Source: Bacteroidales bacterium
Lineage (GTDB): Bacteria > Bacteroidota > Bacteroidia > Bacteroidales > JAAUTT01
Reading direction: 5' to 3'
Assembly (NCBI GenBank): GCA_012031335.1
Contig: JAAUTT010000339.1
Location: 1 to 5,763, forward strand
Length of the DNA: 5,763 nt
Part shown: in pieces, positions 1-5,763 of the stretch
How the letters are laid out: each line of letters starts with the position of its first letter
How positions within the stretch are numbered: position 1 is the first letter of the stretch
Notes under the pieces: generated by a model
The model's input: only the letters and a program-made list of their open reading frames with translations
Database searches by the model: none
Told to the model about the DNA's origin: nothing
Translations under genes and position numbers: made by a program

Positions 1-1
1 T

Positions 2-1055
2 TTCTGGGAAACTTACAAGAACAAAATAGAACAGGTTGCCAACTTTTCAGAAATTGATTATATTATCCTGAATCATACAGAACCTGATCATTCTGGTTCT
101 CTCGCTTACCTTATCGAAGTTGCCCCCCAGGCAACGGTAGTTGGAAGCGGACAAGCCCTGAATTATCTTCAGGATATAATTGGAAAACCATTTAAATCTT
201 TAAAAGTAAAAGATGGCGATACACTTAGTTTAGGAAACAAAACGCTCAGATTTATAGGTGCACCCAACCTACATTGGCCCGATACCATTTATACCTACAT
301 TGAAGAGGACAAGGTACTTTTTACCTGCGATTCATTTGGCGCCCATTTTTGTAATGAGGCTATGTTCGATGATGAGGTTGGTGATTATAACGAAGCATTT
401 CAGTATTATTTCGATGTTATTCTTAAACCGTTCAGTAAGTTTATGATAAAGGCTATCGAAAAAATAGAACCTCTCGAAATTAGCGTTATTTGCCCAGGAC
501 ATGGGCCAATTCTACGATCGAACTGGAAACATTTTGTTAATTACAGCGATCGTTTGGCCAGGGAGTACTTATGTACTACTTCGCAAAAAGATATAAAGTA
601 CTTATCTCTTATATTTCGGCATATGGATTACGAAAGAGATGGCCCATAAAATTGGGGAAGGGATAGAGAGCGTTGAAGGTATGACAGCCAAATTAATCGA
701 TATTGAAAACATTTTACTTGGAGATCTGGAAGAAGAATTAGTCAAAACCAATGCAATTATTATTGGTTCTCCAACTATAAATCAGAACACCTTATTACCT
801 ATATATAAGCTTTTTTCAATAGTAAACCCTATTCGCGACAGAGGCAAACTTTCGGCTGCATTCGGCTCTTATGGATGGAGTGGCGAAGCAGTTGGAATTA
901 TAGAAGCGAATCTTAAAAGTCTTAAGTTTAATGTAATTCAAGATGGACTCTCATCAAAGTTTTATCCTCATGAGGACAAAGCACAAAATTATTTCAATTT
1001 TGGCAAATGTTTTGCCGAGCAGATGGCTTTATCGAAGGTAGAAGAAAAGGACTAA
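2..1055 (+). CDS. fprA: A-type flavodiiron protein (FprA family), 5'-truncated by the window and frameshifted twice as sequenced
   Basis: A cytoplasmic enzyme that reduces O2 to water and/or NO to N2O at a non-heme diiron site, with electrons passed through FMN, usually from rubredoxin. Numbering from the first full codon (base 2), the metallo-beta-lactamase-like domain carries all expected ligands: HTEPDH at residues 25-30 (H25, E27, D29, H30), H91 in LHWPD, D110 in CDSFGAHFC and H167 in ICPGHGP. H91 and D110 are 18 residues apart, as is usual. The C-terminal flavodoxin domain shows the FMN loop SAYG(Y)TKEMA (616-644), GSPTIN (771-788) and [12 protein letters not shown] (855-890). About 50 N-terminal residues appear to be missing to the left. 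The frame changes twice, near 596 and 628, so three frames are needed to read the protein (2, then 598, then 630). The family call is very secure; whether O2 or NO is the main substrate cannot be told. The gene is convergent with the large surface-protein gene and has no evident link to it. Confidence 0.95.
595..598 (+). other. Frameshift 1 in the flavodiiron gene: one base lost in an A run
   Basis: The upstream frame reads [10 protein letters not shown] and runs to a stop at 647-649, which has no counterpart in the family. Adding one base to the AAA run at 595-597 gives [13 protein letters not shown] (frame starting at 598), the expected first beta strand and FMN loop of the flavodoxin domain. 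The break lies at the linker between the diiron and flavodoxin domains. Confidence 0.85.
627..630 (+). other. Frameshift 2 in the flavodiiron gene: one base lost inside the FMN-binding loop
   Basis: The frame giving [10 protein letters not shown] at 598-627 continues as LRKRWPI, which does not fit the family. Adding one base at about 628-629 (gga ttacg to gga tatacg) gives [14 protein letters not shown], the canonical FMN phosphate-binding loop and first helix, and joins directly to the open frame running from 639 to the stop at 1053-1055. Confidence 0.85.
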
Positions 1056-1079
1056 CAAGAAACCAGGCCTTATAAATTA

Positions 1080-1117
1080 AAAAGGAGACAAAATTGAAAT
1101 TTTATTTTGCTCCTTTT
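1080..1117. terminator. Likely bidirectional intrinsic terminator between convergent genes
   Basis: An inverted repeat lies in the 81-base gap between the two convergent genes. The left arm AAAAGGAG (1080-1087) pairs with CTCCTTTT (1110-1117); after a bulged A at 1088, CAAAAT (1089-1094) pairs with ATTTTG (1104-1109), leaving a 9-base loop at 1095-1103. The stem ends in A/T runs and the flanks are T-rich on the + strand (CTATTTTAT) and A/T-rich on the other. It lies 24 bases after the flavodiiron stop and 19 bases after the corrected stop of the minus-strand gene, so it could serve both. The GC content of the stem is low, so its efficiency is uncertain. Confidence 0.65.
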
Positions 1118-1136
1118 CTATTTTATAATGTTCACA

Positions 1137-1381
1137 TCAATGCACAATCACTAGTTTATTCACTGAGAGTATTTTATTTTTATCGAAAAACGAACGAAAT
1201 ATAAACCGTTTGGAAGATCTTCAGTACTCATTTCGTACCTGTTAATTCCTTTCAGAATTTTCTCCTGGAGTATTAATTTTCCATTCATAGTTAATATCTG
1301 GACGCTGTAATCACTATTTTCAGTTTCCGGGAAATCAATATATATCCAATTATTTGCAGGATTAGGATAGAGCTTAGTTTC
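1137..1381 (-). other. Type IX secretion system C-terminal sorting domain (type A)
   Basis: It starts ETKLYPNPANNWIYIDFPE, the canonical YPNPA-x-[ND] opening, followed by YSVQILTMNGKLILQEK and NRYEMSTEDLPNGLYFVRF. As sequenced it would end FSIKIKYSQ at a TGA at 1162-1160. Restoring one T in the run at 1186-1190 gives YFVRFFDKNKILSVNKLVIVH and a TGA at 1139-1137, which is the expected final strand and K-L-V-x-x ending of this domain (about 80 residues). The domain directs export through the Por translocon and is normally cleaved by the PorU sortase on anchoring to the cell surface. Confidence 0.93.
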
Positions 1382-4300
1382 CCAGGAAGCAGAAACGCCC
1401 GGTCGAGTAATAACATTGCTGACAATATCAGAGGTAGTCATCAGTTGCCACCTGACTAAAGCTCCCTTGAAGATTCGTCCTGAATAAATGCCACCAAATG
1501 GATATTGGATGGATTATATACATTTTTATAGTCCCATTTGAAGTTAATGGTCTCCGTCCGCCCTTTTGCCCAGTTACCGGAAATTGTAGTTCCCCCGGCA
1601 GAGGGTAACATTTTTTTAACAACATTTCGGTAAATAACCTCATTGCCAGCTATCTGCGATTTAATATCTTCAACCACCAGAATCTGCAAAGAGAGGTTTT
1701 TATCAGGAAAAGTTTCTTTGGCCTTAACATCGACTGAACCTGATATCCTTTTTTCTGTCTTAGTTACTTTAAAATCGATGGCAAAAAAGCTTCTTTAAGC
1801 GACTGCTGCTTCACTTTGTTAATATCCGGATTGTTTTCTGCATCCTTATATGTAAAAGTATGTTTAGGTTCATTTCCTCCATCAAGGAGTGTGTATGGTG
1901 TTACCCCAATCCCATAATAAAGAACTCGGGCGCCTGGATCAGAAGGATTATGCATATTAAATGTATCCACCCCAGGAAATGATGTATGATATTGGACCGA
2001 AATAGCGTCATTTTCCTGAAGGGCCACAACTTCATCCAGTATCGCATTGGATTCTAGACTCTTTGCCTGTGAGTTATTGGTAAAATGTTCCAACAATACA
2101 TACTTTGACCGGCTTCCAATCGTAATATTATCAAATGCAAAACCATCAGTTTGCGTTGTTTTGTTAGTCTGACCAAATATTAGCCGGAATCTGACCCTTG
2201 TTTTGTTTTGCAAAGAATCGAGATTATGGCGTGATGATCTCCATGATGTATTGAGTCCGGACCAACCAACCAACTGATTACCTGGCTGACTTTGAATATT
2301 GTAATCGTTATACCAGTTGGTTCCACTGTTTATAGCTCCAACATTCTGCCATGTTAATCCTTCGTCTGTAGATGATTGTAGAACCGTCCCCTCCTGCCCT
2401 TCTGTTGCATCTGAAAATGTTTCCATAGAAATATAAGGCCTGGAGGTGCCGGTAAAATCAAAGCATGGACTGGTTATTATAAGCTGTTGATTTTTTCTGG
2501 GTTCTTTTAAGCTGGTATAGAAAGCGTTACTCCCGCTAAAGGCAGCCTTTATTTTGTTTCCATCGGGTGTGCCATAATACCAGTTATTTCCTGCAAGAGT
2601 GTCGGAATTAAACCAATAGTCGTTGCCTAATTCCATATCCTGACGATACATGGTATCTTTTAAGGTATAGACAGGTCTTAAACTTACAACTTTGGTAATT
2701 GAATCGGAGCAATTATAATCAGTAGATACATAAAGTTTGGCTCTGAAATTTTTCAGTACCGGGAAAGTATGTAAAATATCTTTTGTTGAATAGTTAAAAT
2801 TAAGTTTGGAAGTATCTTCAATATCCCATGTGAATTTAACCAATTGATCGATACTTGTTGATGTATTCTTAAATGAAATAGGAACACCAGTCTGATAACA
2901 CTCCGATTCGGGATAAAAATCAGCTTTAGGAACATCTCCAAGGTGTATACTCTTATCTAATGTATCTTTACACCCATAAATGTTTTCAGCAATAAGCCTA
3001 ACAGTTCGGTTACCAATTGAGGGATATTTGTGTTTAGGTTCAAACAGGCTCGATCGGTTATCCAGTTCAGATGCCTGAAGATCTCCAAACCTCCAGGTCC
3101 AATTAACTACCGGATCGGAAAATACGGTTAAATTTTTAAAACTTGTGGAATCTTCACTATAACAGCCATTATTCACCTTAAAATCAACGTTAGGAACTGA
3201 GGATACTATTTTATTGACTGATTTAGATATTAAACATCCGTATGAAGTTGTATAGGTATATTCCAGAGAAGTTGTTCCAGGGTTAACAAGGGCAGGGTTA
3301 AAGTAAAACCTGTTTGTCTGCAGATTTTTAAATACACTATTACCGGTAAATTCTCCACCGGAATAATTACCTGTTATTTCAATAGGAGCAATATTACGAC
3401 AATAGCGTGTGTCGCTTAATCCAAATATTCGGGCTTCTTCCATTATTTCAATAACAATATCCTTAAAAATTGTTAGCTGTACACCATCAAAGTAACTATA
3501 GCTAATTGAATAGTTTCCTGCACTCAGAAGTGATGGATTTAGAGTTGCTGTGTTATTTTGATTATCTGTAAGTCCAACACCACCTGTTATTGCAAAAGTA
3601 CCTGTTGTTCCAAGAATATTAGAACCTGTTATTAAAAACGGAGCATCGAAATTACAATATTTGGCGGATGTCCTGATACCAGTTATACTGGCGTCGGCAT
3701 CGATGACCTCAACAATGGCAGTATCTCTGTTTGAACAACCTGTTTGAGGAGACTTGTACTCATAGATAATAGAATGGGGGGAATTCTGGGTTCCAGCAAC
3801 AGAGGGATAAAAAATACTTGTAGATGTAAAAACACCAGGACCTGTAAAGGTACCTCCGGATGGATTCCCGGTTAAAGGAACAGGATTCCCTCTTAAGTTG
3901 TAAGCGTTGTTTAAGCCAACAATTTCGACCTGAGGTAATGGAACAATTGAAATTGTAGCTGAAGAGGGTAAGTTTGTTACAGGACAATTAATGTTATCTG
4001 TCAAGGTATCTGCTTTATAAACTCCTGCTTTAGTTACAGTTAAAAAATAAAGTGGATCACTCGAAACGATTTTATGTTTTGTAGTACCATCGTTGTAGGT
4101 CAGTTTCCAGGGTGGAGTTCCATTAAAACTGAGGGTAAGCGTGGCAGATGAACCACTGCAAATTGAAGCGCTTCCTGAAATTGTAACAGTTGGTAAAAGA
4201 TTCACAATTGCTCCTGTTGGATTGCCCAAAGTTGCAACCCCTGTTGTTGTACCACTAACTGCTCTGGGTGTAACTTCGAAGAAAATAAATTGACCCTGAT

Positions 4301-5763
4301 CGGCTAAGGTTAAGTTATATTCCCTACCAGTTGCGCCTGTTATAGCTGTTTTTACTCCATCCACAGTTGCTGCCCGCAACCATCGGAATGCGGTAGCACC
4401 TTCAACATCCCCTTCAAGGTCTTCGAAAGTATATTCTCCTCTAAGGGTTTTACATACCAGCTGTGTTCCAGTAATACGAACATTTGTTGCGACAGGAGCA
4501 CTATTTGCAACAGGTCCCAGAAAAGAACTTGCAACCGGATTGCCGATTATCGTACCGGCTGAAGCTGCTGGAATTACTTCAAAACTTATATACTTATTCA
4601 TATCAGCAGGCTGCACAACATAATTTCTTGTATTTGCACCTACAATCTGGAATTTACCAGTTCCATCAGCTGCATTGGCTCTGTACCAATTATATCCCGA
4701 AGTGGCTTCTACATCGCTTTCCAAATCAGTATATGTATAAACACCTTGTAATATCTGACCAACTTTAAATGAGCCATTAATAGATACCAAACTAGCCACT
4801 GGTGCTGCATTTAATACTGGGTATCTAACTGATTTAACTGCAATTCCAGGTGAGTTACCCGATGCTGAAACAGGAACAATCTCGAACGAAAGAAACTTAT
4901 TTATATCGGCTACAGTAATTACATATGTTTTTAATGTTGCTGTTGCAATCAAAACATCTGGCCCGTTAATTGTTTCAGCACGATACCACCTGAAAATACT
5001 TAACCCTTCCGCATTATTTTCCAAATCTGAATAAACATAGGTTCCTGTAATTGTTTGACTCACATATCTGTTTCCAGTTATTGTAACAGATTCAACTACA
5101 GGAACAGCATTTTGAACAGGACCTTTTAAATTGCTTCCAACTGGTGTGCCAACAGTTGTTCCGGTTTGCGAAACTGGTGTTACTTCGACATTAATAAATC
5201 GTCCAATGTCCTGATCACGAAGCTTATAATCACGTCCGGAGGTATCTGATATTAATGTTTTACCACTGCCACCTGCATTGGTATAGGAATACCATTAAAT
5301 AAGGAAGCTCCTTCAGCATCGGTATCGAGATCAGAATAAATATAGTCAACAATCAGAATTTTCCCATTTATTGAATCACCTTTAAAGTTACATTCGTTAC
5401 CTGCGGTGCATAATTTGGCACCCCGGATACTGTAACCGGATTGTACTCATCTATAATTTCAAAGGAAACATTTGCCGGAGTGTTCCAATCTTCGCCAGCA
5501 GATAAATAAAATAAAGAATCGTTAAACGATTTGTAACTGTTTTTATTGAAAATTCCGTTAACCAATACTCTGTCAGCGGAACTTAAAGTTAAATTAAAAT
5601 TATTATTGTTAACAACATCTACATCATTTGTACTGCCTGAAATGGTGTAAGTTACTGTTGTTCCCTGAGAAACGGTAAATTTACCAGGGTCTATATCATT
5701 ATTATTAATCATATCGGAAACAAAATTTTCCCCGGTAACGCTTATTATTCCAGTTCCAGCATT
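1137..5763 (-). CDS. Giant modular surface/secreted protein with type IX secretion C-terminal sorting domain; start beyond the right edge, frameshifted as sequenced
   Basis: About 1,540 residues of a very large protein are visible, open to the right edge of the window. It is almost all beta-sandwich modules, in order: a beta-rich segment (5763-5410), four repeats of about 100 residues (5409-4200), an Ig-like domain (4199-3939), three SprB-like modules (3938-3198), two PKD domains (3197-2673), a jelly-roll/MAM-like domain (2672-2109), an Omp28/thioredoxin-like domain (2108-about 1457) and a type IX sorting domain (1381-1137). Such proteins are exported by Sec, passed through the type IX translocon, then anchored or released at the surface, and often act in adhesion or gliding. 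The specific ligand or role cannot be read from the sequence. The longest intact frame is 5063-1764, but its apparent start is an internal GTG: the same frame continues upstream through VVESVTITGNRY to 5294. The coding sequence is broken at about 5384, 5295, 1785, 1428-1460 and 1188. The true stop is most likely TGA at 1139-1137, not the apparent TGA at 1162-1160. No signal peptide or promoter is visible because the 5' end is outside. Confidence 0.88.
1185..1191 (-). other. Frameshift near the end of the sorting domain: one base lost in a T run
   Basis: The minus strand has CGT followed by TT TCG (plus-strand AAAAA at 1186-1190). With one more T, the VRF motif continues as FDKNKILSVNKLVIVH instead of SIKIKYSQ. 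The restored ending is 7 residues longer and matches the family, so the annotated stop at 1160 is probably an artefact or lesion. Confidence 0.85.
1428..1462 (-). other. Frame change of unclear form between the Omp28-like domain and the sorting domain
   Basis: The frame carrying VAFIQDESSREL stops at TAG (1458-1456), while the sorting domain is in the next frame, entered by at least SDIVSNVITRPGVSASWE. One lost base at or before the TAG would join them as REL-x-VRWQLMTTSDIVS. However, the remaining frame gives EFSQVATDD at about the same place, which looks more like the family ending (E-V-x-Q-x-A). That reading needs two events, one near 1460 and one at 1428-1441. The net shift equals one missing base either way. 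Confidence 0.7.
1457..2108 (-). other. Omp28/thioredoxin-like domain lacking the CxxC motif; crosses a frameshift
   Basis: It begins at residue 986 of the 5063 frame: YVLLEHFTNNSQAKSLESNA, where family members usually have VLLEEFTG-x-x-C-x-x-C-P. It goes on through ISVQYHTSFPGVDTFN and YYGIGVTPYTLLDGG, which fits the yYg-(x)-P-t-x-x-DG segment with its likely cis-proline. After the frame break near 1785 it continues with FAIDFKVTKTEKRISGSVDV, LSLQILVVEDI and HLVAFIQDESSRE, the usual beta-sandwich end of Omp28 proteins. No cysteine is present anywhere in the domain, so redox activity is not expected and a binding or structural role is more likely. The family assignment is by motif recognition. 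Confidence 0.72.
1781..1790 (-). other. Frameshift in the Omp28-like domain: one base lost in a 6-base homopolymer
   Basis: As sequenced, the minus strand reads GCT followed by six T, giving EAFLPSILK and a TAA at 1766-1764. With seven T it reads EAFFAIDFKVTKTEKRISGS and stays open through VEDIKSQIAGNE to the TAG at 1458-1456. The plus-strand A run is at 1783-1788. The recovered sequence fits an Omp28 C-terminal half, which supports a lost base rather than a genuine stop. Confidence 0.88.
2109..2672 (-). other. Jelly-roll / MAM-like domain
   Basis: Residues 798-985 from 5063. It starts with DMELGNDYWFNSD and NNWYYGTPDGNKIKAAFSGSNAFYT, followed by ITSPCFDFTGTSRPYISMETFSD, QSSTDEGLTWQNVG, GWSGLNTSWRSS, and ends TDGFAFDNITIG. 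The order W-x-x-G-x-P, x-A-x-S-G-x-x-A-[FW], S-P-C-F-D-F, S-T-D-x-G-x-[TS]-W and D-G-x-A-F-D-[ND]-I is typical of the galactose-binding/MAM-like sandwich near the C-terminus of many type IX-secreted proteins. Glycan or protein binding is plausible but not shown. Confidence 0.75.
2673..3197 (-). other. Two consecutive PKD domains
   Basis: Domain one (residues 623-710 from 5063) has VDFKVNNGCYSEDSTSFKN, the hallmark WTWRFGD (655-661), then KHKYPSIGNRTVRLIAEN-x-YGCKDT. Domain two (711-797) has ADFYPESECYQTGVPISFKN, the equivalent FTWDIED (744-750), HTF and KLYVSTDYNCSDS. Each has a Cys pair (634/698 and 722/785) likely to form a disulfide after export. The second has a degenerate W-D-I-E-D in place of W-x-F-G-D. 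PKD domains act as extracellular spacers or carbohydrate/protein-binding modules. Confidence 0.85.
3198..3938 (-). other. Three related SprB-like Ig-type modules
   Basis: Residues 376-622 from 5063 hold three related units of about 80 residues. They share a pattern: a start near [YN]-x-x-[RN]-x-x-P-x-x-[IL]-T-G, then a G-G-x-F-T-G or G-x-F-x-I-T-G-G-V strand, then F-x-P or L-N-P, and then [SI]-x-x-Y-x-Y. Examples are NPSGGTFTGPGVF, GTFAITGGVGL and NYSGGEFTGNSVF. Units one and three also share a GC near the end (TGCSNRD, YGCLISK). Similar modules occur in long gliding and adhesion proteins such as SprB. The similarity is recognised by eye only. Confidence 0.65.
3939..4199 (-). other. Ig-like domain of Bacteroidota surface proteins
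   Basis: Residues 289-375 counted from 5063. It begins LPTVTISGSASICSGSSATL and contains NGTPPWKLTYNDGT and AGVYKADTLTDNINCPVT. The ICSGSSATL start, the PPW-x-L-x-Y-x-DG core and a Cys pair (C302, C360) are common in type IX-secreted multi-Ig proteins. It is a structural spacer or adhesion module with no catalytic residues. The domain type is fairly sure; its role is not. Confidence 0.7.
5294..5297 (-). other. Second frameshift in repeat 1: one base lost
   Basis: The frame entering from 5380 reads YSDLDTDAEGASLF and then must continue as a W-Y motif. As sequenced, the minus strand has TTT AA TGG TAT. One extra base in the AA (plus strand TT, 5295-5296) gives LF-K/R-WYSYTNAGGSGK and joins the long clean frame that runs to 1764. 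The matching position in repeat 2 is IFRWYRAET. Confidence 0.85.
5383..5387 (-). other. Frameshift in repeat 1: one base lost in a T run (minus strand)
   Basis: The upstream frame ends QVTNVTLKVIQ followed by TAA at 5370-5368. Adding one T to the TT after the ACT codon (plus-strand A run at 5384-5386) gives NVTFKGDSINGKILIVDYIY, which matches the other repeats (NVRITGTQLVCKTLRGEYTF, SVTITGNRYVSQTITGTYVY) position for position and stays open to 5295. Confidence 0.85.
5410..5763 (-). other. N-most visible segment of the giant protein: beta-rich, family not recognised
   Basis: Open from the right edge with no start codon that need be real; the ATG at 5712-5710 is internal, since the frame continues upstream as TGIISVTGENFVSD. 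The segment is rich in Thr, Ser, Asn and Val and reads like an alternating beta sandwich, ending in DEYNPVTVSGVPNYAP just before the first repeat. I do not recognise a specific domain family. It is probably another Ig-like or cadherin-like module. Confidence 0.6.

Larger units (their letters stand above)
4200..5409 (-). repeat. Four tandem ~100-residue Ig-like repeats
   Basis: Four copies lie head to tail: 5409-5109, 5108-4809, 4808-4503 and 4502-4200 (about 101, 100, 102 and 101 residues; the first needs two restored bases). Each opens with APV-type residues and a V-x-ITG strand, then has the signature Y-x-[YF]-x-D-L-[ED]-x-[DN]-x-E-[GA] (for example YVYSDLENNAEG, YTYTDLESDVEA, YTFEDLEGDVEG), then [FY]-x-W-[YL]-R-A, a central Y-x-[LV]-x-x-x-D turn and strand, [FI]-x-x-E-V-x-P, and a G-x-x-x-G linker. 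This resembles the D-x-E-G-x-S-x-F-x-W-Y repeats of other bacterial surface proteins. The copies have diverged in protein sequence, so the duplication is old. The acidic D-L-E-x-D motif could bind calcium, which is inference. Confidence 0.85.

Noticed and set aside
258..446. Plus-strand open frame of 62 codons inside the flavodiiron gene
   Set aside because: It overlaps the diiron domain in another frame; the ligand-bearing frame is clearly the real one.
595..640. Programmed ribosomal frameshifting in the flavodiiron gene
   Set aside because: Two separate shifts within 32 bases would be needed, there is no slippery heptamer with a downstream structure that I can see, and similar one-base losses occur in the unrelated neighbour gene.
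639..641. ATG at 639 as the start of a stand-alone flavodoxin
   Set aside because: The residues before it in the repaired frame form the FMN loop, which a real flavodoxin needs; M639 is the internal Met of TKEMA.
4484..4768. Plus-strand open frame of 94 codons
   Set aside because: It lies antisense to repeats 2-4 and its Gln/Leu-rich product has no recognisable features; it is a shadow of the minus-strand gene.
5061..5063. GTG at 5063-5061 as the start of a separate 1,099-residue protein
   Set aside because: The frame is open upstream to 5294 and encodes the first strand of repeat 2 (VVESVTITGNRYV), so this codon is an internal valine.
1..5763. A novel defence, mobile or RNA-based system
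   Set aside because: I looked for CRISPR-like repeats, insertion-sequence ends, tRNA/rRNA features and unexplained intergenic structure. The only non-coding stretch is 81 bases and holds a terminator-like hairpin; the two genes are recognised families with no evident joint function.

Overview
The window looks like AT-rich chromosomal DNA from an anaerobic or microaerophilic member of the Bacteroidota. Two things support this: a very large cell-surface protein ending in a type IX secretion (Por) sorting domain, a system confined to that phylum, and an A-type flavodiiron protein, an O2/NO-scavenging enzyme typical of anaerobes.

Layout. Bases 2-1055 (+) hold the 3' part of a flavodiiron protein gene; its start lies left of the window. 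All seven diiron ligands and the hallmark flavodoxin motifs are visible. Bases 1056-1136 are a short gap between convergent genes, with a hairpin at 1080-1117 that probably terminates transcription from both sides. Bases 1137-5763 (-) hold the 3' part of one very large gene for a modular secreted protein; its start lies right of the window. In protein order it shows a beta-rich segment, four tandem repeats of about 100 residues (5409-4200), an Ig-like domain, three SprB-like Ig-type modules, two PKD domains, a jelly-roll/MAM-like domain, an Omp28/thioredoxin-like domain that has lost its CxxC, and a type IX sorting domain.

The main oddity is reading-frame integrity. Both genes are broken as sequenced. 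I place six single-base losses (near 596, 628, 1186-1190, 1783-1788, 5295 and 5384) and a seventh, less clear frame change at about 1428-1460. Restoring one base at each of the six sites recovers the conserved protein sequence exactly across the break. Most sites are in short A/T homopolymers, which is the signature of uncorrected long-read indel errors rather than biological decay, although pseudogenisation cannot be excluded from one sequence. The 3.5 kb between 1789 and 5294 is clean.

The two genes are convergent and I see no functional link between them. I found no RNA gene, CRISPR array, insertion sequence or clearly novel system. The most interesting biology is the Cys-less Omp28-like domain at the end of a multi-Ig surface protein.
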